A stretch of DNA of 5,749 nt, taken from assembly GCA_016839955.1 (NCBI GenBank), contig JAEOTI010000533.1:1-5749 (forward strand), given 5' to 3'. Below the pieces are notes generated by a model. That model had not been told where the DNA came from, made no database searches, and saw nothing but the letters and a program-made list of their open reading frames with translations. This DNA is from Candidatus Hodarchaeota archaeon (GTDB lineage: Archaea > Asgardarchaeota > Heimdallarchaeia > Hodarchaeales > YT1-057). The position numbers and the translations under genes were made by a program. This document shows, piece by piece, positions 1-5,749 of the stretch (the first letter of the stretch is position 1; each line of letters starts with the position of its first letter).

Positions 1-449
1 TGTTCCACTCATTATAATATTTCAGATTTCTTCTAAGATAATGAGGTCTATTATATGTTGGTATTAGGATAGTGTAATTGTTTATTAGATTAGAGTTGAT
101 TACTTCATTAATAGGGTTTTGTTTCTCGTTTGTCATAAATAACAGACTCAATTATTCTGAATATCACTTTTATGATTTTTAGAATTGAATATTTATTCCA
201 CACTGTCAAAATGATACGACCATCGATTTAACAAGATTTTCATGCTGAAGAAATCAAATGTGGAACAACATCGACCTTAAGAGACTTATATTTAATTTCA
301 TTTCTTAGGAATATCTTGGAAATCAGAGTCTGGATGTAATTACAAATGAAAAATTAAAACTTCTAAATCCTTATATTGATATCCTAAGTCCAATTTTCAT
401 GCTTTATTTAGTCCATTTGACTAGAAATCCTTTGGAGTAATTTTATACA
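1..449. other. Gene-poor AT-rich upstream flank
   Basis: No open frame of convincing length or composition lies here on either strand. All three plus frames entering from the left edge stop within about 70 bases, so no gene tail from outside can be supported. The only items seen are TATA-like boxes close to the first gene and a 35-codon stretch without a start codon at 232-336 (see findings). No tRNA-like or GC-rich folded segment is visible. The stretch probably holds the promoter of the plus-strand operon and otherwise looks like spacer or decayed sequence. Confidence 0.6.
402..410 (+). promoter_or_regulatory. Candidate archaeal-type TATA box for the plus-strand operon
   Basis: The sequence CTTTATTTA lies 39 bases upstream of the first start codon. 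If it acts as a TATA box, transcription would begin near 430 and leave a leader of about 20 bases holding the GGAG at 434-437. A second AT box, TTATATT at 371-377, would give a leader of about 50 bases. In such AT-rich DNA either match could be chance, and the call depends on the organism being an archaeon. Confidence 0.22.
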
Positions 450-1682
450 ATGAATGTAAACACAAGTTGTAGATCTTGTGGTTCTATAGATTTAAAGAAT
501 ATACTCTCTCTAGGAAATATTCCTCTCGCAAACGCACTTCTCTTAAAAGAAAATCTTGATCTCGAGGAAGAGAAATTTTCTTTAGAATTAGTTTTTTGTC
601 CAGATTGTGCTCTTGTACAAATTACGAAAACAATTTCCCCAGAAGTTTTGTTCAAAGAATACCTATATTTTTCCTCATATTCAGAAACTTTTCTTGATCA
701 TGCTAAAAAGTTTGTAGAGAGGTTAATAGATAAAAAAGGGTTATCAATCAAGAATTTTGTTGTAGAGATAGCAAGCAATGATGGTTATCTACTCCAATTT
801 TTTAAACCTTATAATATTCCAGTTCTTGGTATTGAACCTGCTGAGAATATAGCAAAAGTGGCAAATGAAAAAGGAATTCCAACATTAAACGAGTTTTTTT
901 CTAGTGAAACTGCCCAAGAATTAAAACAAGAATCTAAAACAGCAGATGTTATTATTGGCAATAATGTTCTAGCTCATGTTGCTCATTTGAACGATTTTGT
1001 AGAAGGGGTTAAAATACTACTAAAAGATGATGGATTAGCTATTTTTGAATTTCCTTATGTTAAAGAAATGATAGAAAAAAAAGAATTTGATACAATATAT
1101 CACGAACATTTATGCTATTATTCTTTATCCGCAGTCTGTCATCTTTTTAATCTTCATGATTTAACAATTGTTGATGCTGAACAGACATCAATTCATGGAG
1201 GATCTTTAAGAATAACGGCTATGCACAAACACCACAAAGATCAGGCAACTTTGAATCTCAAAAATCTTCTAAAAGATGAAGAAAGATGGGGATTGAGGAA
1301 AATAGATTATTATCAAAACTTTGCCAAGGAAGTAAAGCGAATAACGACTAATTTAAAGAATCTTTTAACAATTAAAAAAAAGCAAGGTAAAACGATAGCA
1401 GGATATGGAGCTGCTGCAAAAGGGGCTGTTTTACTTAATTATCTTGATATTGATAATAGTATTATTGATTTCATTGTGGATCGAAACCCCCATAAACAAG
1501 GACTTTTTTTGCCTGGTAAGCATATCCCAATATATTCAACTAAACATCTTCTTGAAAAACAGCCCGATTTTCTTCTGATTCTAGCTTGGAACTTCGCTGA
1601 AGAAATTATTTCACAGCAAGAAGTTTATCAAAAAAAGGGAGGAAAATTTATTATTCCAATTCCTAATGTAATGGTGGTTTAG
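450..1682 (+). CDS. Sugar C-methyltransferase, SAM-dependent (TylC3/NovU/TcaB9-like)
   Basis: This 410-residue protein has the full three-part layout of nucleotide-sugar C-methyltransferases. The N-terminal zinc-binding part has Cys7/Cys10 and Cys50/Cys53 as likely ligands. The central SAM-binding fold has motif I around residues 106-115 (EIASNDGYLL). The C-terminal Rossmann-like domain carries GYGAAAKG at 318-325. From memory of the TcaB9 structure, the active site uses two Tyr, two His and a Glu. Residues Tyr71, His176, Tyr217, Glu219 and His220 (in YHEH) fall in the matching places, so the enzyme looks intact. The family methylates C3 or C5 of 4-keto-6-deoxy sugars attached to a nucleotide, in the cytoplasm. 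Length is normal. A GGAG at 434-437 lies 12 bases before the ATG, which is further than usual. The next gene begins directly after the stop. The carbon methylated, and whether the carrier is CDP or dTDP, cannot be read from sequence; the nearby RfbG-type gene favours CDP. Confidence 0.9.
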   Translation: MNVNTSCRSCGSIDLKNILSLGNIPLANALLLKENLDLEEEKFSLELVFCPDCALVQITKTISPEVLFKEYLYFSSYSETFLDHAKKFVERLIDKKGLSIKNFVVEIASNDGYLLQFFKPYNIPVLGIEPAENIAKVANEKGIPTLNEFFSSETAQELKQESKTADVIIGNNVLAHVAHLNDFVEGVKILLKDDGLAIFEFPYVKEMIEKKEFDTIYHEHLCYYSLSAVCHLFNLHDLTIVDAEQTSIHGGSLRITAMHKHHKDQATLNLKNLLKDEERWGLRKIDYYQNFAKEVKRITTNLKNLLTIKKKQGKTIAGYGAAAKGAVLLNYLDIDNSIIDFIVDRNPHKQGLFLPGKHIPIYSTKHLLEKQPDFLLILAWNFAEEIISQQEVYQKKGGKFIIPIPNVMVV

Positions 1683-2138
1683 ATGGTAGATATTGCTGGT
1701 GTGAAGATTGTACCATTGAATAGGATTCCAGATGAGAGAGGTACAATTTATCATATGTTACGCAAAGATGACTCTCATTTTATCCAGTTTGGTGAAATCT
1801 ACTTTTCAACAATTTATCAAGACGTTGTTAAAGGCTGGCACAAACATCGAGAAATGACGTTGAATTATGCATGTGTTTATGGACGAATCAAATTGGTGTT
1901 ACACGACGATCGTGAAGAGTCTCCAACAAAAGGAGAATTAATGGAGATTTTTTTGGGATTTGATAACTACTCTTTGGTGGTTATTCCTCCCCTAGTGTGG
2001 AATGGTCAAAAAGGAATGCATCTTCCCTACTCAATTGTTGCAAATTGCTGTACTCATGTCCATGATCCATCAAGATCAATGAGATTAGACCCTTTCAAAA
2101 ATAATATTCCTTACGATTGGGATATCAAGTGTCACTAA
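1683..2138 (+). CDS. dTDP-4-dehydrorhamnose 3,5-epimerase family protein (RmlC-like cupin, short form)
   Basis: This 151-residue single-domain cupin belongs to the short branch of the RmlC family, against about 180 residues for classical RmlC. Visible family features are DERG at 17-20, FGEIYFS at 36-42, KGWHKH at 50-55 with His53 in the place of the RmlC catalytic histidine, the strand YGRIKLVLHDDR at 66-77, IPPLVWNG at 101-108, and the ending IPYDW at 142-146. Classical RmlC has a HGF-like segment where this protein has WNG, and the C-terminal part with the Asp partner is short. Whether it epimerises C3, C5 or both is therefore open. It probably acts on the 4-keto-6-deoxy sugar made by the RfbG-type dehydratase. 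The ATG follows the upstream TAG with no gap, so translation is likely coupled; a weak GGTGG lies at 1673-1677. Confidence 0.82.
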   Translation: MVDIAGVKIVPLNRIPDERGTIYHMLRKDDSHFIQFGEIYFSTIYQDVVKGWHKHREMTLNYACVYGRIKLVLHDDREESPTKGELMEIFLGFDNYSLVVIPPLVWNGQKGMHLPYSIVANCCTHVHDPSRSMRLDPFKNNIPYDWDIKCH

Positions 2139-2143
2139 AGGGA
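2139..2143 (+). promoter_or_regulatory. Ribosome binding site that selects the ATG at 2151
   Basis: AGGGA ends seven bases before the ATG at 2151, a normal Shine-Dalgarno spacing. The in-frame TTG at 2148 would leave only four bases. This and the family N-terminus (MKILVIGKTGQLG) favour the ATG. Confidence 0.5.
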
Positions 2144-2150
2144 TTTATTG

Positions 2151-3026
2151 ATGAAAATCTTAGTAATAGGGAAAACGGGGCAATTAGGAAATGAATTGGT
2201 AAAAGATGCATTAATTTCAGGTAATGAGGTTCTTGCACCAAATAAAAGTGAGTTAGATATAACTGATAAACAATCTATCCTGAGCGTAATGAATGACCAT
2301 GAACCTAATATAGTTATTAATACTGCTGCTTTTCACGATGTGCGTAAATGTGAGGAGGAAGGACTAACAGCATTCCGAGTGAATTGCTTGGCATTAAAAG
2401 ATCTAGTTGAAATTTGTTCTCATTTTAACAGTTGGTTAGTTTCTTTTAGCACAGATTATGTTTTTGATGGGACGAAAGGGGAACCATATGTAGAAACAGA
2501 TTTACCAAGACCTCTTCAAATCTATGGATTATCTAAACTTTCTGGTGAATATATGGCTCTTATCTATCCAAAATCCATCATAATTAGAACTTGTGGGTTA
2601 TATGGACTTCAAGGTGCAGTATCAAAAGGTGGAAATTTCGTAGACAAGAGAATCAAGGATTCAGAGCAATATTCACATCTTGAGATAGGCAATGACCAAA
2701 CAGTATCACCAACTTATACAAAAGACCTAAGTAAAGCGGTCATAGACCTATTAGAACACCCACAAAAAGAGTTTGGCATATATCATCTTGTAAATCAGGG
2801 ATATTGTACCTGGTATGAATTTACAAAAGAGATATTCGATGTTTTAAACATAAAAATCAAGTTAATTCCTGTCGATCGGAAAGGACGTGATGGGAAGATG
2901 AGAAGACCAATTTTTTCAGCCCTAAGAAATAAAAGAGCTGCAAAGTTAAGAATTGAATTACCTGATTGGAAAGAGGCTCTCTCTCGATATTTAAGTACTA
3001 AGTATTTGGATCAAATTAGGACTTGA
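2151..3026 (+). CDS. RmlD-like NAD(P)-dependent sugar 4-ketoreductase (SDR family)
   Basis: This 291-residue extended short-chain dehydrogenase has the typical length and motif order of dTDP-4-dehydrorhamnose reductases. The N-terminal nucleotide-binding motif is GKTGQLG (7-13). NTAAFHDVRKCE at 57-68 matches the RmlD segment NAAAYTAVDKAE. STDYVFDG at 100-107 supplies Thr101, and YGLSK at 125-129 supplies the catalytic Tyr125 and Lys129, together the usual Thr-Tyr-Lys triad. Later family segments are RTCGLYG at 146-152, NDQTVSPTYTKDL at 181-193 and RRPIFSALRN at 251-260. RmlD reduces the 4-keto group of dTDP-4-keto-rhamnose with NAD(P)H. Here the substrate is more likely the C-methylated, epimerised 4-keto sugar from the neighbouring enzymes (inference). 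A TTG at 2148 could extend it by one residue. The gene starts 12 bases after the epimerase stop, and the next gene can start directly after its TGA. Confidence 0.88.
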   Translation: MKILVIGKTGQLGNELVKDALISGNEVLAPNKSELDITDKQSILSVMNDHEPNIVINTAAFHDVRKCEEEGLTAFRVNCLALKDLVEICSHFNSWLVSFSTDYVFDGTKGEPYVETDLPRPLQIYGLSKLSGEYMALIYPKSIIIRTCGLYGLQGAVSKGGNFVDKRIKDSEQYSHLEIGNDQTVSPTYTKDLSKAVIDLLEHPQKEFGIYHLVNQGYCTWYEFTKEIFDVLNIKIKLIPVDRKGRDGKMRRPIFSALRNKRAAKLRIELPDWKEALSRYLSTKYLDQIRT

Positions 3027-3767
3027 GTGATAAAAATGAATTGGCCCCCTTCTGAAGATATAGCAAAGATGAAGAAAAAAGTGATGACAAAAAAGAACAA
3101 GGACATTGCAGCATTGAAAAGGGATGCAAAACAGTGGGTAAGAACAGGATGGGAAAATAGAATATCGTATGAAACTACATGGTTAGGTGTTCCGATCATT
3201 CAAATCCCGGAAGACATAGTCCTTTTGCAAGAACTAGTTTTTTCAGTAAAACCAGATGTAATAATTGAATGTGGCATTGCTCACGGTGGAGCTCTAGTTC
3301 TATATGCATCTCTTCTTGAATTATTAGGCAATGGAAAAGTAATAGGAATCGATATTGAAATTAGGTCACATAATAGAAAATCAATAGAAAACCATCCTAT
3401 GAGTAAACGAATAAAGCTGATCGAGGGAAATTCCATCGACAATAAAACAATTGAGTTAGTTAAGAAATATATCAAATCAGATTCAACTGTACTTGTTTGC
3501 CTTGACTCAGACCATTCTAAGAATCATGTTTTAAATGAATTGAAGACCTACAGAGATTTTGTAACTCCTGGTAGTTATATTGTAGTCTTCGATACTATTA
3601 TGCCAGATTTAATTGGTGTAGAAGGGAGTAAACCGACATGGAACGAGGATAGTCCAATGGCTGCTATTAAAGAATTTCTAGAAGTAAATCATGATTTTGA
3701 AATTGATGAAGATTATAATAAATTATACGTCTCTTATAACCCTAATGGATTTCTTCGAAGAAAATAA
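3027..3767 (+). CDS. CmcI / 'cephalosporin hydroxylase' family protein, probable SAM-dependent O-methyltransferase
   Basis: This 246-residue protein matches the CmcI family, named after a cephamycin enzyme. In polysaccharide clusters its members are better read as sugar O-methyltransferases. After a basic, Lys-rich N-terminus come TWLGVPIIQIPED (51-63), SAM motif I in VIIECGIAHGG (78-88), GIDIEIRSHNRKSI (107-120), RIKLIEGNSID (128-138), LDSDHSKNHVLNEL (159-172) and GSYIVVFDT (182-190). Asp160, Asp162 and Asp189 are candidate metal or substrate ligands. There is no signal peptide or membrane segment, so it is cytoplasmic. The GTG start directly abuts the upstream TGA and has AGGA five bases before it (3018-3021). 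An in-frame ATG at 3036, giving 243 residues, is an equally possible start. As the last gene of the plus-strand operon it may decorate the finished sugar. The methylated position is unknown, and true hydroxylation is unlikely. Confidence 0.85.
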   Translation: MIKMNWPPSEDIAKMKKKVMTKKNKDIAALKRDAKQWVRTGWENRISYETTWLGVPIIQIPEDIVLLQELVFSVKPDVIIECGIAHGGALVLYASLLELLGNGKVIGIDIEIRSHNRKSIENHPMSKRIKLIEGNSIDNKTIELVKKYIKSDSTVLVCLDSDHSKNHVLNELKTYRDFVTPGSYIVVFDTIMPDLIGVEGSKPTWNEDSPMAAIKEFLEVNHDFEIDEDYNKLYVSYNPNGFLRRK

Positions 3768-3845
3768 ACTGAATCAAAAGTTTAAATCTAATGAAATACC
3801 GACTAAAGAACCTATCTGTTGATATTCGAATGTCTAATAAGATTC

Positions 3846-3881
3846 ATCAAATTTGTTGAAATAGTTTTAGTATTTGATTTT
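3846..3881 (+). terminator. Possible terminator of the plus-strand operon
   Basis: ATCAAAT at 3846-3852 is repeated inverted as ATTTGAT at 3872-3878, with a T-rich 19-base loop containing GTTTTAG, and a T run follows (3878-3881). The stem has only one G-C pair, so it is not a strong factor-independent hairpin of the bacterial kind. The T-rich tract is the more likely signal. Confidence 0.28.
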
Positions 3882-3887
3882 AAAAAA
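3882..3887 (-). terminator. Possible oligo-T terminator of the dehydratase gene
   Basis: Six A on the plus strand read as TTTTTT on the minus strand, 16 bases past the stop codon of the dehydratase gene. Archaeal transcription often ends at such T runs. No stem precedes it, so the call is weak if the organism is a bacterium. Confidence 0.28.
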
Positions 3888-3903
3888 CCATTTAATTTCC
3901 CGA

Positions 3904-5094
3904 TTATTCACTGATTGCTAATAATGGATACCAAATTATTTTCATATTTTTCCCAGTTTTAACATATTTCTCAATTTGCTTTAGGCTTATCTCATATAGA
4001 TCCTTATCCTTTTTAGAACAATAAAAACTCCTATACCACTCAATTGTTTCGTTTATTGCGGTTTTAGCGTCATATAAAGGTCGCCATTTTAATAGTTGGT
4101 GTGCTTTACTACAATCTAACTTTAGATAATTCGCTTCGTGAGGTTGGAGATGAGTATTATTCTGGGTTGAATAAGAACCTGAACCCCAATTCTGAATTAT
4201 TCGTTCAACCAATTGTTTAACTGTTATTGTTTCTTCTTCCTTTGGTCCAAAATTCCAAGCAGAGGAAAAATTTTGGTTGTTTTGGTAAAGAATTGCTCCT
4301 AACCATAAATAACCTGATAAAGGCTCAAGAACATATTGCCATGGTCGAATGGAATTCGGATTTCGAATTAATATTGCTTTTTTTGCTACTAAAGACTTTA
4401 TACAATCGGGAATAATCCTGTCCTCAGCCCAATCTCCCCCACCTATTGTATTTCCAGCTCTTACAGAAGCTAATAAAATTAATTTTTCAGAATTTCCTTT
4501 AGGATTAAAAAAAGATCTTTGATATGTTGCTGTTACAAGTTCAGAACACGCTTTACTCGAACTGTATGGGTCATATCCACCTATTGGATCAATTTCGCGA
4601 TAACCCCAAATCCATTCCTTATTTTCATAGCATTTATCACTACTTACATTAATAATAACCTTTACTGAATCAGTTCTCCGCGCAACTTCAAGCAAATTCA
4701 CAAAACCAAGCACGTTGGTTTCATAGGTCAATTTTGGATCTCTATATGATAGACGAACCAATGTCTGAGCTGCAAGATGATATACAATATCTGGTTCAAA
4801 ATCTTGAAAAACTTTAGAAAGATGCCTTACGTCTCTAATATCTCCTATAATGTGTTCAATTTTTTGTTCTAGATTTGTTTCCATAAAAAAACTAGGAGAT
4901 GTATTGGGTTTAAGTGAATAGCCAACCACATTAGCTCCTAATTCATTTAACCATATTGAAAGCCAAGTACCTTTAAAACCTGTATGACCTGTAATAAGTA
5001 CGGTTTTTCCTTTGAATGTGGTTTTCTTCCCCACAGCTTCTAAATCGGAAGGAGAGGATGTTTTGGGATCTCTATTAGCAAAATTCTCTTTCAT
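3904..5094 (-). CDS. rfbG: CDP-glucose 4,6-dehydratase (RfbG type)
   Basis: This 396-residue extended SDR enzyme turns CDP-glucose into CDP-4-keto-6-deoxyglucose using tightly bound NAD. The hallmark TGHTGFKGTWL starts at residue 35 and contains the GxxGxxG motif (36-42). HLAAQTLVR is at 106-114. SSDKCY at 151-156 has the Asp153-Lys154 pair typical of RfbG, where dTDP-glucose dehydratase RmlB has Asp-Glu. YSSSK at 177-181 gives the catalytic Tyr177 and Lys181. RAGNTIGGGDW (212-222) and RPWQYVLEPLSGYL (250-263) are also RfbG signatures. About 25 residues precede the usual family start, and a hydrophobic tail of about 17 residues (380-396) follows the usual end, so the protein is longer than the common 360 or so. 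An in-frame GTG at 5034 would remove most of the leader, but no ribosome site precedes it. The gene is convergent to the operon that should use its product. No partner cytidylyltransferase (RfbF) is in the window. Confidence 0.92.
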   Translation of the reverse strand: MKENFANRDPKTSSPSDLEAVGKKTTFKGKTVLITGHTGFKGTWLSIWLNELGANVVGYSLKPNTSPSFFMETNLEQKIEHIIGDIRDVRHLSKVFQDFEPDIVYHLAAQTLVRLSYRDPKLTYETNVLGFVNLLEVARRTDSVKVIINVSSDKCYENKEWIWGYREIDPIGGYDPYSSSKACSELVTATYQRSFFNPKGNSEKLILLASVRAGNTIGGGDWAEDRIIPDCIKSLVAKKAILIRNPNSIRPWQYVLEPLSGYLWLGAILYQNNQNFSSAWNFGPKEEETITVKQLVERIIQNWGSGSYSTQNNTHLQPHEANYLKLDCSKAHQLLKWRPLYDAKTAINETIEWYRSFYCSKKDKDLYEISLKQIEKYVKTGKNMKIIWYPLLAISE

Positions 5095-5146
5095 TATTTC
5101 AAACTCATTTTTTCCTATATCTTATGCCTTTTTAGGATAAAAATTC

Positions 5147-5155
5147 CCTATATAG
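5147..5155 (-). promoter_or_regulatory. Candidate TATA box for the dehydratase gene
   Basis: On the minus strand CTATATAGG lies just over 50 bases before the ATG. An archaeal start site about 25 bases downstream would leave a leader of roughly 30 bases. AT richness makes chance matches common, and I saw no convincing bacterial -35/-10 pair instead. Confidence 0.2.
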
Positions 5156-5251
5156 TAGTGTTTTACCAGTTATAATGCTTTTATTTCTTATTTTGTTTAA
5201 TATTTTTTTCTCATGAAAAGTATCCATAAGTTACAAAAAATTATCAAAGGG

Positions 5252-5265
5252 AAATATCATTATTT
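5252..5265. repeat. 14-bp direct repeat, copy 1 (AAATATCATTATTT)
   Basis: The same 14 bases recur at 5564-5577, 312 bases away in the same orientation. The match is exact but of low complexity, so its meaning is doubtful. Confidence 0.35.
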
Positions 5266-5503
5266 CTTTGTTTTCTACCTTTTTTCTTAATGAATATTGT
5301 TTAAAAATGATATTATCAGAATTTAGGAGCTATTTCAATATTACTTCTATATTAAAAAAACTAAGGCCTTGGCTTTAATTCTACTAACAATGGTTTGTTA
5401 TATCTCTTTGAATTCTTGAACAGTAAAAATAAATGAAATCTCTATCTCACTAAACTTTCCATGAGGTCTTATAATTTTTTTGAGTAAAAAATTAATGAGT
5501 AAT

Positions 5504-5513
5504 ACATTAATGT
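5504..5513. repeat. Small AT palindrome cluster
   Basis: ACATTAATGT is a perfect 10-bp palindrome. It is flanked by TTAATGA (5492-5498) and its inverse TCATTAA (5516-5522), and TGAGTAA occurs twice nearby (5481-5487 and 5496-5502). It could be a protein-binding site, but no gene begins close by. Confidence 0.3.
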
Positions 5514-5563
5514 AGTCATTAAAGCTCACAACTAACCCAATTCTATCTTTTTTCAATGCAATT

Positions 5564-5577
5564 AAATATCATTATTT
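5564..5577. repeat. 14-bp direct repeat, copy 2 (AAATATCATTATTT)
   Basis: This is the second exact copy of the repeat at 5252-5265. The bases around it do not match beyond the 14, so it is not part of a longer duplication. Confidence 0.35.
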
Positions 5578-5749
5578 AATTACCTTGAGCTTACACTTGA
5601 TGGTGATATAAGTTTGGATAATAATTTATGAAACTCATAAAAATGACAAGAAACTTATGAAGAAACATAAATGGAGTATTTAAAACCTTGTTCATTAAAT
5701 AATAAAAAGTTAGGACCCAGCTTCTCTCTTTCAAACAATGAAAAAGTAA

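Larger units (their letters stand above)
3768..3903. other. Convergent intergenic spacer
   Basis: This AT-rich spacer lies between two converging genes and holds no reading frame worth calling. It ends the plus-strand operon on one side and the dehydratase gene on the other. T-rich runs occur on both strands near its right end, which fits terminators facing each other. The opposed arrangement means the RfbG-type gene is transcribed separately from its likely pathway partners. Confidence 0.6.
5095..5749. other. Gene-poor AT-rich flank upstream of the dehydratase gene
   Basis: These 655 bases hold no credible gene on either strand. The longest short frames, such as a 31-codon Lys-rich minus-strand frame at 5132-5227, lack a ribosome site and a recognisable product. 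The region must contain the dehydratase promoter near its left end. It also has a 14-bp direct repeat and a small cluster of palindromic AT motifs. No tRNA, GC-rich structured RNA or transposase remnant could be seen. Confidence 0.6.

Noticed and set aside
41..49. ATGAGGTCT shared with 5461-5469, considered as flanking repeats or attachment sites bounding the cluster
   Set aside because: Only nine bases match, neighbouring bases diverge, and neither an integrase nor a tRNA is present.
417..448. TTGACT followed by TTTTAT/TTATAC as a bacterial -35/-10 promoter for the first gene
   Set aside because: Transcription would start at or past the ATG at 450, leaving no leader or start codon, and the best -10 has a 20-base spacer.
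443..655. Minus-strand 70-codon frame
   Set aside because: It lies inside the C-methyltransferase gene, which has clear motifs, and its own Ser/Phe-rich product looks like a shadow.
3011..3199. Minus-strand 62-codon frame with hydrophobic Phe/Ile runs
   Set aside because: It is antisense to the Lys-rich start of the CmcI-like gene; AAA/AAG codons read backwards give Phe and Leu, which mimics a membrane segment.
3281..3475. Minus-strand 64-codon frame
   Set aside because: It is fully antisense to conserved SAM motifs of the CmcI-like gene and has no recognisable product.
4227..4415. Plus-strand 62-codon frame
   Set aside because: It is antisense to the RfbG signature region (about residues 227-289), with no ribosome site or family features.
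5132..5227. 31-codon Lys-rich minus-strand frame just upstream of the dehydratase gene, as a small protein
   Set aside because: No ribosome site precedes its ATG, the composition is what AT-rich spacer gives by chance, and the likely transcript start would lie inside it.
5363..5370. AAGGCCTT palindrome as a terminator or operator
   Set aside because: It is a short palindrome with no loop, no T run fitting a hairpin, and no gene end close by.
5629..5681. Short plus-strand frames starting ATGAAACTC and ATGAAGAAA near the right edge
   Set aside because: They stop after 10 and 8 codons and do not run out of the window, so they are not the start of a gene.

Overview
This AT-rich window (roughly one third G+C by eye) carries five complete protein genes for nucleotide-sugar modification, set between two gene-poor, very AT-rich flanks (1-449 and 5095-5749). 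The organism cannot be fixed from sequence. I lean to a low-G+C archaeon, possibly of the Nitrososphaeria. The reasons are the long, highly AT-rich spacers, weak or poorly placed Shine-Dalgarno sites, TATA-like boxes at plausible distances, and no GC-rich hairpin terminators. An AT-rich Gram-negative bacterium with a similar O-antigen cluster (Leptospira, for example) is a real alternative, because these five families are widespread and move between lineages.

Layout: four plus-strand genes are packed tightly and look like one operon. They are a three-domain sugar C-methyltransferase (450-1682), a short RmlC-like cupin of the dTDP-4-dehydrorhamnose 3,5-epimerase family (1683-2138, starting on the base after the previous stop), an RmlD-like 4-ketoreductase (2151-3026), and a CmcI/'cephalosporin hydroxylase' family protein that is probably a sugar O-methyltransferase (3027-3767). 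After a 136-bp convergent spacer, a CDP-glucose 4,6-dehydratase (RfbG type) lies on the minus strand (3904-5094).

How they work together (inference): RfbG would turn CDP-glucose into CDP-4-keto-6-deoxyglucose. The 4-keto group makes C3 and C5 acidic, so the cupin can epimerise and the C-methyltransferase can add a carbon-bound methyl. The RmlD-like enzyme then reduces the 4-ketone, and the CmcI-like protein may O-methylate the sugar before or after transfer. The expected product is a branched C-methyl, possibly O-methylated, 6-deoxyhexose for a surface glycan or glycoprotein. The cytidylyltransferase that makes CDP-glucose (RfbF) and any glycosyltransferase are not in the window.

I found no mobile element, CRISPR array, rRNA or tRNA. 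The flanks hold only weak signals: TATA-like boxes, a 14-bp direct repeat, a small palindrome cluster, and a 35-codon open stretch with a loose resemblance to a topoisomerase VI subunit A motif. I see no clear sign of an undescribed system beyond the particular enzyme combination.
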